This document shows positions 48,131-60,006 of a stretch of DNA of 64,000 nt, in pieces. The translations under genes were made by a program, and so were the position numbers. Position 1 is the stretch's first letter, and each line of letters starts with the position of its first letter. The stretch comes from Selaginella tamariscina (Eukaryota; Streptophyta; Lycopodiopsida; Selaginellales; Selaginellaceae), in NCBI GenBank assembly GCA_003024785.1, contig PUQB01000282.1:62001-126000 (forward strand), in the 5' to 3' direction. Below the pieces are notes generated by a model. That model was not told the DNA's origin. It did not search any database and was given only the letters and a program-made list of their open reading frames with translations.

Positions 48131-49030
48131 TTACACAAAGGCTCTGAAGGCCTCTAAGCACTGAGCAATGTAATAGCGGTGCCGCTGGGAAAGGATCGCG
48201 TCGGATACGTTTGCAGGAAGGTCGGGGACGACAAACTTCTGGACCCGCGTGACGAAGGTTGGCTGGTCTCCGTTTCTCACACACTCGGCCAAAGCTTTGG
48301 TAATTGGGATGAGATAGAAAGTGGGACAAGTTCCTAGAGAAATAAACACTTAGTTAGAGCTCAATCAAGTAGCGAAGTACGCACCTAGCATGACGATCCC
48401 TGGAATGAGCTGTTCTTCCGGAAATTCTTCCCTTCCCAGCCTTTGGTACAAGCGCCTGTTTTCCTGGTATGCTGCAATCGCTTCTGCCATCAACTGAGCC
48501 TCTGGATGCTGGCCTCTTAGGTTCCTATCCATACCCACGTCATAGCTTTTATCTTCTTGAACCAGGAGCTTGATCGCAGTATCCAATCTCTCAACAAGAA
48601 CATCAGGGATTGCTTGCGTCTTGGCGTTGGACATGAAGAGATCCAGGATACTTCTGCTGCGCACCGATTTGTCGTCATTATCGTACTCAAACACCTCCAG
48701 AAGCGTACTGGACATGTCGTCCACGGCCGATTCCTCATGCCTGTGTGTCTTGGTCACCGCGATTATGTGCTTCACCAGGAGCTTGACGAAGCGGGAGCGT
48801 ATGTCACGGATCTGTATTGTCGACTGCAGCATGACATCCCTCAAGTCTAGACCCAGGAACTCGCTCACATCCTCGTTAAAACTCTGGGGAGGCTGTACCT
48901 TGAAAAACGATTGAAAATCTCTTTCCTGGGCGATCTCTATCCGGAAATGTTCCAGCTGGGTACCTTGCCACTCGGAGCCTGACTTGCATGGCATCCGTCG
49001 CACCAGCCCCGACCTCGTCGTAGACGCCAT
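48131..49030 (-). CDS. Two-exon protein of unknown function, resembling a family common in fungi
   Basis: Exon 1 is 48385-49030 (start MASTTRSGLVRRM) and exon 2 is 48131-48333, joined across a 51-bp GT/AG intron to give 282 residues with clean phase. The second half has a recognisable layout: EAQLMAEAIAAYQENRRLYQ, then LIPGIVMLGTCPTFYLIPIT, then a final QCLEAFRAFV. From memory this resembles an uncharacterised protein family expanded in basidiomycetes. That recollection is unverified and no function is assigned. A possible 5' untranslated exon border lies at about 49063 (TTCTCTTAG/GG). Convergent with SPATA17, stop to stop 109 bp. Confidence 0.65.
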
Positions 49031-49460
49031 CGAGCCGCCGCTCCAAAACTCCTCTTCCCTAAGAGAACAGGGAGACAGATTTGTAAGAATATACTTCAAA
49101 TATGGCCCACTTTCCACTTGCGGTCCTGGTAAATTAAAAAATATCACATCATTAATAATAACTGTAGTTTTACTCTAGAGTGCTTAATTGAATTAAATAT
49201 TAAAATTATTATTAAATAATTTTCATTTAACCGTGGTTATGATTTCCTACTAAATTGATCTACACTCATGTGTGCATTATGTGTATGTACCTCTCTCTCT
49301 CTCTCTCTCACACACGCACATGTATATATGTGTGTGTACACATATATACTGTGTACATATCTTCTCGTATCACTGCATTACATAAACTGTGTATGTACCC
49401 TCTCTCTCTCTCACTCACAATAAGTTGTGTAATGAATGTATGTATGCATAGGATCTACAG
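49031..49460. other. Intergenic DNA with compound microsatellites
   Basis: AT-rich, with (CT)n(CA)n tracts at about 49290-49318 and a shorter CT tract at about 49400-49415. No coding signal. Confidence 0.6.
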
Positions 49461-49466
49461 TGAAAC

Positions 49467-49676
49467 TTAGCGGAGTCTGGGATACACACTGCTGTTTACA
49501 GTATTAAATTCAGGGACATTAACGACAAAAGCAAAAGCAGCAAAGGTCTTATAAAAAATGAGCACCAATACGACCAAGCTGAGCACTCCTCCCATAGCCA
49601 CAGGCTCACTTGCAGTTGGATCCACAAGGACAAGGACTTCCACAGGGACAAGCAACAATGCATTCACAAGTAGCAC
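49467..49676 (-). CDS. Possible small membrane protein fragment, unidentified
   Basis: A 69-codon minus-strand frame with two hydrophobic stretches (NALLLVPVEVLVLV and MGGVLSLVVLVLIFYKTF) separated by DPTASEPVA. It lies in a GC-richer block. An adjoining frame upstream on the same strand also looks exon-like, but I could not fix a splice. The family is not recognised and the opposite strand is also open at 49558-49800, so coding status is uncertain. Confidence 0.25.
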   Translation of the reverse strand: MLLVNALLLVPVEVLVLVDPTASEPVAMGGVLSLVVLVLIFYKTFAAFAFVVNVPEFNTVNSSVYPRLR

Positions 49677-49796
49677 CGGATGTGCTTCAGAACCACTGCA
49701 CCATCACTATGCAAAGTCCACTGAGGAGTGTGTAACCCCAAGACTACCTTTTGCATTGTGGAAGCCAGAGCTGTTCCTAGCCTTGTTTCTACTCGA

Positions 49797-49958
49797 TTAG
49801 CCTGTTAGCTTGGTAACTGAAGCATCAGTAGTTGCACTCTTTACATTGGTTTAGCCTGTTAGCTTGGTAACTGAAGCATCAGTAGTTGCACTCTTTACAT
49901 TGGTTTAGCCTGTTAACTTGGTAACTGAAGCATCAGTAGTTGCACTCTTTACATTGGT
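49797..49958. repeat. 54-bp minisatellite, three copies
   Basis: Copies start at 49797, 49851 and 49905. The first two are identical and the third differs by one base (TTAGC to TTAAC), so the array is young. Confidence 0.95.
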
Positions 49959-50037
49959 TTCTGACTTAGAAACTATTGATAGAGGTGTGTGTGTGCGTAT
50001 GTAGTGTCAAGTAGATGAATACGTATGACAGCATCTA

Positions 50038-50086
<49 letters not shown>

Positions 50087-50731
50087 TTATGTATATGTAC
50101 ACAGCCGTATACACATGGACACAGCACAAAACTATAACCACGATTAACAGAACTTAGCATACTTATACACTATATAGAGAGAGAATAATATATGTGTGCA
50201 ATGTGCAACTTACGCACACCATACATACCTTCACACATGTATTTATGTGTTTTAAATAGGCTGTTTTATGTGCGTGAGGTTATCCCTGATTCAAGAGATA
50301 TCCAATTATTTCTGAATTAATTGAAGTGCGTGCGTGCATGTGTGTGGAGAAAAAACCACATGTATGTGCCATATAGATTTTATATTTTAAATAATCCGCA
50401 AGTGAAAATCCAAATACTGTTGGATAGAATAAATAATTTATTAAAATTTAATTAATTAAAACAATTAATCACTCACGTGGGCCTTAATCTTCACTTTGTA
50501 TACGTTTCTTCTCCGGCTTCAGATCGCGCTCCTTGTCTCCTCGGTTGCGCTTCAGTTCGGTCATCTGTCTCGATCAAAATCGCACAATCAGCAGATTAAA
50601 CAATTAGTGCCTACACATGAGTTTTAACGATATAATTCTATTACAGGAAGTGCATGTAGTAAATGGAATAATGTTGAAGTGGGAAAGATTCTATTTCAAT
50701 CTCTAGTTGAGATGAATGTAAATAGTGCTGT
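49959..50731. other. Intergenic DNA left of the inverted duplication
   Basis: Contains a (CA)n(TA)n tract at about 50041-50086 and a short GC-richer block at about 50490-50590. On the minus strand that block encodes a 26-codon frame starting MTELKRNRGDKERD; it could be a leader or first exon but has no partner I can see. Confidence 0.4.
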
Positions 50732-50734
50732 TGG

Positions 50735-52530
50735 ATGGTGGAACAAGCTGCATCTCATTGCTGTCGAAGCCAAGATGCTATTCTCCAGTCTTTCGCAATA
50801 ACAATCGAAGCCAATGATGTGTGCATCGGGATCGACCTTGGCAAACTACTCCACAATGACTCCGTGGCGTATGGGTTGGGATTTTGCAAAGAGAACCGGC
50901 TGGTGTTGAATCTGGAGTATGGAATTGGAGTGTGGAGAGCTTCCTCTTTTCAAAGCGGGATTCATGCCTGTGGTGCGTGCACTAGACAACTTGGTGACCA
51001 AGTCTATCCAGCTACCGAGGTTCCCGGCTATGGTCAAAGCACTCTAGTTCCTGCACTTGTGGGCATACTTACCAGCTTTGTGAGCAGTAACCCACCAACT
51101 GTGAAGACTTCTCAATTTCCAGATCTCACTTTGGACTCCATCCTGGAAAACAATGCGGCCATGTATGACGATCTTATACGCACGGCAAGGATGGATAACC
51201 TCATAGTTGGTCTTGTGAGCTTCCTTGGACGTCAGTTAGACAGGTTGCCAGGGTGGTGCCCTATGTGCTTGGACGCTCTTCCTATGGAGCCTACGAAGCT
51301 ACAAGTGTGTAGCAAGGATATTTGTCTCTTCGCTTGCCAGGAGCGAGGCGTGGGTGCTTGTGTTTTAAGAGAACTCAAAACTTCAACTCAACTTGTGCAG
51401 CTGGAGCTTGCTTTCATGGCTGCTGCAGCACACAAGCGGGATGTCGTGCAGCCCTTTCCAAGCTTCTTATTGGAGAGCAGGGAGATAAGGTAAGCTCTTT
51501 TAAATATATATACTCCACGTACTTGGGCAAATCTGTCCGTGGACCTTCACATTTGTGCTGAAAGACGTGTAAGCTTATAATGCATTTGTATTGCAGACGT
51601 GGGAACGGGGACTCGGGTTCGGCGTGTGAAGGGGACAAAATGGTTGAGGTGGTTGATAATGTTCTTGGCACTCTTCCAAGCATTGAAGACATGGCAAACT
51701 GCAGTAGTGAGGATGATCTGGAAGTCTCATGACCAAAAAGTCCCATGTGACCACACAAAGAGAGGAAGAGAATGCACAAGGGTGGTTCCCCGGTTGAGTT
51801 ATAAACTCATCCAGTTTTGCCTCTTCAGCAACAGGATGTCCATGCAGCAGCTGAGTAAGAACCAGGAGCTTCCCCTTCCTGGAGTCGCTGCACAGTTTGT
51901 AGTGGTCCGTGACGCACCAGAGAGGGAAGTTAAGCTCGCAGGTAGGTCCTTCTTTGCATTTCACGGTAGCCACTGTGGAAACTGGTATTCCATCCTCCGG
52001 AATGGGATTGGATCGCAGCACATGTCAGCTGGTGCAGCTAGTGGAGAAGGGATCTACTGTTCTCCTTACTTGGCACACTCTGCTCGTTATGCAGGTTGTG
52101 CAGCTGGGATTGGGCTCTTCAAGGAAGCCCTTTCATGCGTTGCCATTGTTGAAGTGTTTGGCGAGTGGCAGGAGTCGTTCGGAAACAATAACTGCTATGT
52201 TGTGCCCAAATCTTTGGAGGAGCGTGCGGCTGCCATTGTTGAAGCGTCTGGCGAGTGGCAGGAGTCGTTGGGAAACAATAACTGCTATGTTGTGCCCAAA
52301 TCTTTGGAGGAGTGTGCCGTCGTTCGCTACTTGCTAGTGCTGGATGGCTGCCAGGGGAGTGAATACCCCAGCGCTACTATACACCATTCTGAACAACCAA
52401 GTAGATCTTGCAAAGCACCATGCCAGCCTCCGGCACTCAGCTTTCAGGCCTATGGGCAAGAATCTTCTCCCCCGAAAGCGGTCCTCGACTGGTGATGTGC
52501 CACCTGCCAAACGGGCCTGCCACTCCTAAT
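50735..52530 (+). pseudogene. Truncated copy of the PARP6/8-like gene
   Basis: Derived from the gene in the right arm. It lacks the first 140 or so codons because the duplication starts mid-exon. Exon 50735 to about 51489, intron to about 51594, then a second exon to about 52530. In exon 2 one base is lost near 51726, which brings an early TGA. A 90-bp in-frame tandem duplication at 52142-52321 repeats a 30-residue segment of the transferase domain. A 5-base loss near 52380 and a 6-base loss near 52447 alter the C-terminus. Three single-base losses near 50945-50975 restore the frame among themselves. The catalytic segment FAFHGSHCGNW...GEGIYCSPY is intact but is out of frame with exon 1. Confidence 0.82.
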
Positions 52531-53605
52531 GTTCTAAATATATCGTGTACAAATTGTAAGTATAGGAGCCCTTGCTTCGGGTTCCACTTCCCGACGAGAA
52601 CAGTTCTCTGTAAAATTATGTTGTTTAAAATTACGTATCCGAGAGAATAATTGTTAAGTATAAATAATAAGTATTTTATACGTCCTTCACCGTCAACAAT
52701 ACCTCACAGAAACAAAACATATCAAAAGAAAATACGTTTCGCAAATGCAACCCAAAATAAGTTCTGGAATACAAACTTGGACAAAAACAAATACACATCC
52801 AGAATATAGCGTATATAAAGCATACTGTATTGTAATATAGAAAAATAAAACGAAAATACATGTAATTACTAAATGTGTATCTTATTCATGTACTAAGAGA
52901 ACATGGTCTTTTCTGTATATTCATTTGAGAAGTAAGGCTATATTAGGAAACAAAATATGTGTTTGATTTATAAATTATTTAAGGTTACCTTGTACGTGTA
53001 CTTTGCATAAATGATTTTTAAGTCTGTCATAGGCTTTATAATTTTTATATTTAAAACTTAAAAATGTCTTGGTGGTTTATAAATATAATATTTACACGTG
53101 AGAAAGTTAGATAAAAAGCAATAATGATTAACAATATTATTATTCTACAACTTGGGGTTTATAAATAGAAATGTGCATTGGTGATTTGTAAAACTTTAAT
53201 ATCGTTACATAAATCAGGAATGAAAAAAAAAAAAAGAAACAACATAACAAATAAAAGATTGTTAGAGCAAAAAAGGAAGTTAGATAGAAAGCAATAACAA
53301 TGAATTCATTTTGACATTTATGAATTTAAATTTGTTCCGTACCCTTTTGTTTTAATGTTTATAAATTATTATTATCTTAGTGGATTTTAGTTTGAAAATG
53401 AAAATCCTGACAATTTCATCAAAATCAAAATTATAAGCTGTAAATTTAGCTTTAAAACTGGCAATGCAGTTTTAATATAATGTAATATATTTAAAATTAA
53501 AGTGTATAACATATGGTTTAAAATCAACGTAGGATCGCAATATTAAATACTAAGCTACGGAATCGTTTAAATAGGATGTGAACATTTAATTTAGGGCACC
53601 TTTGT
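52531..53605. other. AT-rich 3' flank inside the left arm
   Basis: No coding signal. It is the inverted counterpart of about 60007-61093 and shows that the duplication copied genomic flank, not a spliced transcript. Confidence 0.85.
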
Positions 53606-55459
53606 TTAAAGTAATATATATATGAAAAGTATATTTATGTGCACGAAAATTTTTAAGAAAAAGTCTCTTTCTGTACACTCACATGGTATATATATGGTTT
53701 TACATTACATAGGTTTAAGTATTGTGATTGCAATAAAATTAAGCACCAGATTTTTATTACCTAACTATCATATAGGTAATCTTATTGTTAATATAATTAT
53801 TTTATTTACTTTTAATGTTTCAAATATTACTTACTGCTGTTGTTTACTATTAGTATTGAAATAATAAACGTATACACAAGATGTTATCGTTTGCAGACAC
53901 ACATACTTTAGAGTATTTAAATTAATATGCATTAGAATATTCACATGTAAAAATACTTCATGCATGATGTCGTATGCTACGTGTCACCAATCTAGAACGT
54001 TTAAATTTTTATATATATGATTAATTTGAATTTTAATAAGAAAGTGATAAGGTTCTAATTAAAACTTTTACTTAATCTTTATTATATTAAATTTCTAAAA
54101 TGTGTATGTGTATGTATATACATGTAAGCGTAATTTAAATAAAACCATTAATTTAAGTAAATGACAAGAATGTAGTACAATATATCATGCTCAAGAATTC
54201 CCCACTCAATATCTCTGGGGACATCTGAGCCCTTGTATGTTAATATTCCGTTATCAATTGTCTTCTTAAGCTTGTAATAACAAATATAAAGAATCATTTA
54301 TATAATCGAATCAACTAATCCAAGAGCATTAGGAATCTATCGCGTGTTCATTTATGTTAAATGTTAATTTTAATAAATAATAATTAATTTATAGTATAAA
54401 TACTATAGCGAATCTGCACACAAAAAAACATGTGTGTGTGTTTGCAATGCATATGTATAATATAATAAGATACATTGGTGCGTGGTAGGTTTAGAATATT
54501 TTAATTTAAAAAATATTTTATTTAAAGAATATACTATAAGTAATATACTTGAATGTCGACATGGGAAGGAGCATGAGAGGGAAGAAGCACCATAAGGGAG
54601 TACAGGGTTTCACTTAATATAAAACAATTTTCAACTTACGGGCATTCAAAGGTCTTTCAAAATACTAATATATATACCTTACCAACTAGAGTTTGCATAT
54701 AAAATATAAGATTTTTTATAAAAATTACAAGTACTTAAGAGTAAAAAATGATTTAATTTAAAGTATACTTAAGGGCAAAAGGCTTATCTCATGAATGAAT
54801 GTGTCTAGAACAAAATGTATGCCTTATGGGGAATAAAAGAGTATATAAGGGATGCAAATAATGGTAATGACTACGCTTCGTACTTTGGCTTTTTGCATTA
54901 TGGAAGAAGCTCTATACAAAGATATGTGGCATCTATGAAATTTCCCATACTCTCTCCCTTTATATATATATATATATATATATATAGTGAGACGTGTAAA
55001 ACATGTTTACTTAACCATGCATTGTTTACCTTTTAAATTTGCATAAATATTTTCAAATTTGTACATATATAAAATTAAAGAACAAAATTAAAATTAAAAT
55101 CCAAAAGCAAAGTAATGTACCTCTTCTTTTGCTAATTTTTATATCAGATTTGTTTTTTAATAGAAAAAAATAATTAATATATTATACGACATTTTTATTA
55201 CATTATTTTATATATATTAATGCTATAATTAAAATTAAGATTTTCTAATGGACGATAGTTTTATAAACTACCAGTACATAATGTAACTCAAAATTTATTG
55301 AATAAGAATAGTATAACGAAATGTTTCAATGTTTTAACAAAGACACTTTGGGCGCATGGAAGCATGATTAAGAGGAAGCATGGAAGGCATGTTCTATTTT
55401 ACCGATCATCTCGTGTGCGACTGCCTTTTGCCACTCAAGGACAATGAAATTGTAGAGCA
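53606..55459. other. AT-rich spacer DNA
   Basis: Single-copy-looking AT-rich sequence between the arms with a (TA)n run at about 54962-54987. No gene recognised before 55460. Confidence 0.55.
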
Positions 55460-56557
55460 ATGGATGAACGCAGCGGGGAGCTCTTTGTGTATGCCAACAT
55501 TGATAACCAGCATGGTTCTCACAAAGGTTTGCTGGACAAGATCAGAGACACCGCAAGAGATGCTTTGAGATTAAAAGAGGAAAATGAGAAGTTGACAACT
55601 GAAAATACTCAATTAAAAGAACAACTTAACAATCAGAAGAACCAGGTACGTATTTATATAATGAATTCCATATTATAAATAAAGAAAAGAAGTCTATTAA
55701 TAATAATTATTATAAATTAATATTTAAGTGTATGATAAGTCCTAGGTGACAGTTGACGTAAAACTCAATTTGCGTGCACTAACAATCTTTACCGTATAGG
55801 ACTTTGAGAGCAAAATAGCAGCACTTAGAGAAGAATTCGAGCGAGATCTCAGAAGAGTACATAACGAAGTGATTAAGCTCAAGAACGAGAGATCTGAGTT
55901 GTTATCTAACTTAAAACTAAAAAAACTTTCCCTGGATTCTTCGACCGAGGCTTTAATCAAGAACCATTACTTCGTGGCGCAAGGACATAGGAGAGTCGTT
56001 ATCATGGACGCAAGGAAAAAGTTAGAAGAACACTTTGGAGTCAAAGACGAATCGATTTCCTGGACAAGGTACGTGTTAAATACATACATATTTGTGTGTG
56101 TGTTAATTGTTTTCTGACTTTTGGTTTTGTAGCTACATTGAGAGTCTTTTAAGACCTGGTTCGCAAACCCTAGTGTTGGACAAAGAAGACAACGGTGGAG
56201 ATTTAAAGAACCACACGGATCTTTCAGGTTTGCCTTCGGTTCTAACCAGAGATGGTCTTGGACTAATGAAATCCCCTTACGCACAGGTGAAACATATATA
56301 TTAGTTTATGATAATAGTATGCCTATGGCTGGAGACCCGAAGATGCCTTTCAGCAAATCAACACTTAGCTATAGGTTTTACCAATTTTACTAATACTTTT
56401 TACATCGAATATGCCAGAATCTGTGTATGAAGCAAATTTTGCAATACGAGTAAGTAATTTTCTTTTATGAATCGTCTCCGTGCGTGTGTAGCAGGATTTC
56501 TCTATAATTGGATTGGCACGCACGCACACACTAAGAACCCGTTAATAGTGTGTGTGT

Positions 56558-56597
<40 letters not shown>

Positions 56598-57986
56598 CGT
56601 TGAAGAGGTTAACTTATTGAGTGGAGTGAATATGCTGGTTTCGAGAGTGCGTACGTTTGGTTGTGTTCGAACGAAGCATTGCAGCATTTAATTAAGTAGT
56701 ACTGTTCTTTAATTTAAAATGTTACAAATAAATAAAAGATTTTGTTTCATGTTTATATTATCACTTCGCCATTAATATGATGAATAAAAATTAAATATTC
56801 TACTCCTAACACTAAGCAACTAGTTTATTAATACACACATTCTAATATAATACATATTGAAAATTATTTAGTTTATGGATTTCTTTAAATTGAAGTCTCA
56901 AGATCATCATGTTTTAGTTCTATTCATTTTTAATATTTATTATGTTTCTTATGAATATAAGTGTTAGGCTTAACTATTTAATAATAATTTAACTATTTAA
57001 TAAATTTTTAATTATAATTATTATTCTTAATCTGATGAGTTTATCCTTAAATTAGACTCTTAATTTAATTATTATTTTTAACCTAATGAGTTTATCTTTA
57101 AATTTTTAGATTTAATAACCTTTAACCTAAATTTAATTATTTAATAATTCTTAATTTAATTTATTCTTAACTTGATAAGTTTATTTTTAAGTTGGACTGA
57201 GTGGCAAGCTAGTGGATTGTAACAACGATGATGCACGTACAAGGATCTGCCATCCGAGACTTTGGGTGGCAAGCTAGTGTATTGTAACAACGACGATGCA
57301 CGTACGAGGATCGGCCACCCGCTTGCCATTCGGAATGGACTGTATACATGTACAAGGATCGGCCACCTGGTGGCAAGCCGGCGGACAACAGTCCACTGTT
57401 GATGCACGTCAATTGTCCACTGTTGATCCGGACAAGGACAGCAGTACGGGGGATAAGTAAATAAATAAATGGAGTTTGAATTAAATTTCTATATTAAATT
57501 CATTATGTTAGAACGATACATGAATTAAATTAATACAAGGTTATATAATACTTGAAACTCCAAGTTTATTAAACTGACGAATGTGTTCTCACCTAGTTAT
57601 TCTCTTAGTTTTACAGCCACATACTATGTGCGCGCTTACAATACATATGTTTTCTATGTGTACATGTACAATATACACACGTGTGCATATGTGTGCCTGT
57701 GTGTATCTGTGTGGGCAGTTAAACATTTTGATGAGTAGTTGTTATTTACTAGGCTAGCCGACGTCTCTCTCTTTGTGCTAGTGATTTAACGAATAGACAA
57801 GCTTTAGAAAGTTTTTTGCTAAATTTTAAATTAATAGTTCATTTAAGTGATTTTTATTCATTTTTAAATAATGATCATTCACATAAGTAACAGTCGTGAG
57901 GTTATCATTTTTTTAATCACGTCGAACACAATGTGATAATATATTTATTTATTTATAATTAGCATGCAATAAGCAGTAAGTATATA

Positions 57987-58043
<57 letters not shown>

Positions 58044-58622
58044 TATATGCATATGTGATGCAATGGTTTTTTTCAGGTGTAAACTTGGAATGGAATAATA
58101 AATCAAATTAACAAATATCATAGAAATATGTAATTTCTAAAATTTCATAAATACATATGCAAATACCATAAATTTGGGGACATACACACATGCGCATCAT
58201 TTCCATTAACCAGTTCAAAGAGAACACTTATAACGGTTTAAATTCACTTGCAATCCAGATTTTTACATTTGTAAATATTATTGGATTTTAGACAGTTACG
58301 TTTTAGTGGTTGCAATTGACTTTAAAATAATAATTATAGTGTTTTACCTATGTTTCCATAAAATATATATGTACACATGTTTATATGTTCCCGTTTATTT
58401 ATGCATTCTTTCACATGGACAATGAGTAAATATGAGTATAAGATAGATATATTAGCATTACAACACTCAATAAATATATTAGTATTATTCTAATATTTTT
58501 ATAAATCATCAATTATGTTGCAGTATGTATGAGTTGGGCATGGAATGGCATAACCTTTGTCTCCATTGTTGCAGGATTTAGTGGCTCTTGCATGGCTATT
58601 CAAGCACCTGAATAAGTGCTAG
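55460..58622 (+). CDS. Coiled-coil protein of unknown function, four exons
   Basis: Exons 55460-55645, 55800-56068, 56133-56286 and 58575-58622 join in phase with GT/AG borders and no frame disturbance, giving about 218 residues. The start is the first in-frame ATG after an upstream stop. Residues about 20-100 are heptad-rich and charged (LKEENEKLTTENTQLKEQL; IAALREEFERDLRRVHNEV), a likely coiled coil. A mixed segment with KLEEHFGVKDESISWTSYIE and a short hydrophobic end DLVALAWLFKHLNKC follow. The last exon is separated by a 2.3-kb intron, unusual here, and is the least certain part; without it the frame would end shortly after 56286. Family not recognised. The whole gene lies between the arms of the inverted duplication. 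Confidence 0.6.
57186..57440. repeat. GC-rich degenerate tandem repeat in an intron
   Basis: Two to three imperfect copies of a 65-100 bp unit holding 'gtggcaagctagtg(g/t)attgtaacaacga' and 'gatgcacgtac(a/g)aggatc(t/g)gcca(t/c)c' phrases, plus a repeated 'gtccactgttgat' at about 57390 and 57415. It is an island of GC-rich sequence in AT-rich DNA and may be remains of a mobile element. Confidence 0.6.
57988..58047. repeat. (TA)n microsatellite
   Basis: GT units followed by a TA run of about 50 bp in the last intron of the coiled-coil gene. Confidence 0.9.
58065..58255 (+). repeat. Dispersed repeat, copy 1
   Basis: Shares long stretches with 63720-64000, such as 'tttttcaggtgt(a/g)aa', 'taaataccataaattt.gggaca' and 'catcatttc(c/t)attaacca'. 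The copies are diverged and in the same orientation. Family unknown; no coding sequence. Confidence 0.7.
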
Positions 58623-60006
58623 TGCTCGCTAGTTTGGCATTTCGAAAGTAATCCCCTTGGGAAGCATTCAGGCTAATGAGCTGATTCAGTTTCACAAAAT
58701 TCATTTCGAAATCAAGCCAAACAAAGGTATGTTAGCGTCCATGTTAATAGGCCATTCCTTATGCATTATCTTTAAGGATTTGCAGCTGAAAATAAAAATA
58801 GTAAGATTGATTTTAGATAAGTTGAATTAAAATGGACACTTATATGTACAAAGAAAGTAGCTTGAATTCCAGTGTGTATTAAGTCAACTGCACGTTCCAA
58901 GTCGCTTTTCAATATTTTAAAATAATGCTTTAATATCATAAAAGAAAAAGTATATTTCCAAGGACTTTTCTTTGCTATAATTCTAACACTGTAACTATTC
59001 CACATGTTAACACAACCGTCTAGGTCATGTTTTACATTATTAAACCGTTTTCATGTTTTTTTTGATTAATTAATGCTAACCTTAAAACATACGCAAGACT
59101 TGTGTATGCCGTGTTCAGGTTTTTATACGTACGCTCCACTACTGTACGTATCTCTTCGAGGGCATGTAGTATTCCCTAGCAACTTCACTTGTGTGTAGGC
59201 ATGGAATACATGTTATGTCCAAATACACACGGAGTTGGTTAATTGTATGGTGACAAACACTATAATTTAGGATTTAGTTTATAAAAGGAGGCTGTGCCAG
59301 CCAAGGCAAGTAGTGTAGAGCCAAGGAGACATGAAGGAAGTTAAGGCAGCAAGCTGCCGAGATAACTCCCTCGCCTAACAAAAAATTTGGACAATAGCAA
59401 AAAGGCTCGTAAGCCAGGTGATCAGCTATTAAACTGATCTGAACAGATACTACACACGATCACAGCTTTAAGCCGAGAAAGGTATGGTCAACCCTTCCCT
59501 AAACATCCCTATATATACCCCTTTTGATGTTCATGCTATTGCTATGGCTTGTGGGATTCAAACAGATTCCATGGCATATTCTACCTTTTTGAATGATGTC
59601 AACAGTTGTGTGTTCCATATAGTTTTATCTTTCTCTTTAATTTAATAAGAAATCTATATATAAATGTAGTCTTTTCCACATTTTATGTATATTACAAAAA
59701 ATCATTCATAGTACTTTGTATCATGTTTCAGTATAGAAATAGAGAATTATATATTATATGGGATCCAAATAAATTCCATGGTGTAGTCTTCCCTAGTGGG
59801 TGTGTACTATAAACCAAACGTTAACCTTAAAGACGAGCATGAAACTGTAAATATATTAATGCTTTTTCAATGCGCACTAAGAACGAATGCCTCGTGTTTT
59901 ACCTCTAACTGTCGATATACTTGTTAAGTCTATGTACATAGAGACATCAAGTGCCTGTTGTAACCCTCCATATAGTTGTTAAGTCTATGTCTATGTATAT
60001 GTGAAT
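58623..60006. other. Spacer DNA right of the coiled-coil gene
   Basis: Mostly AT-rich. A GC-richer stretch at about 59285-59480 has several 'gccaag' phrases but no exon I can support. No other structure seen. Confidence 0.5.

Larger units (their letters stand above)
50732..53605 (+). repeat. Left arm of a large inverted duplication
   Basis: Matches the reverse complement of 60007-62825 over its whole length, both PARP-like coding sequence and about 1.1 kb of AT-rich 3' flank. Differences are mostly small indels. Similarity starts sharply at TGGATGG (50732) in the middle of a coding exon of the right-arm gene and ends at GGGCACCTTTGT (53605). Confidence 0.95.

Noticed and set aside
49558-49800. 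Thr/Ser-rich plus-strand frame of 80 codons
   Set aside because: Opposite a hydrophobic frame on the minus strand, with no motif, and it ends in the 54-bp minisatellite. I could not favour it as a gene.
49797-49958. CRISPR-like array
   Set aside because: Contiguous 54-bp repeats with no spacers in a nuclear plant genome; it is a minisatellite.
51414-52021. Minus-strand frames across the left-arm PARP copy
   Set aside because: Antisense to recognisable PARP-domain codons, and the equivalent frames appear in the right arm for the same reason.
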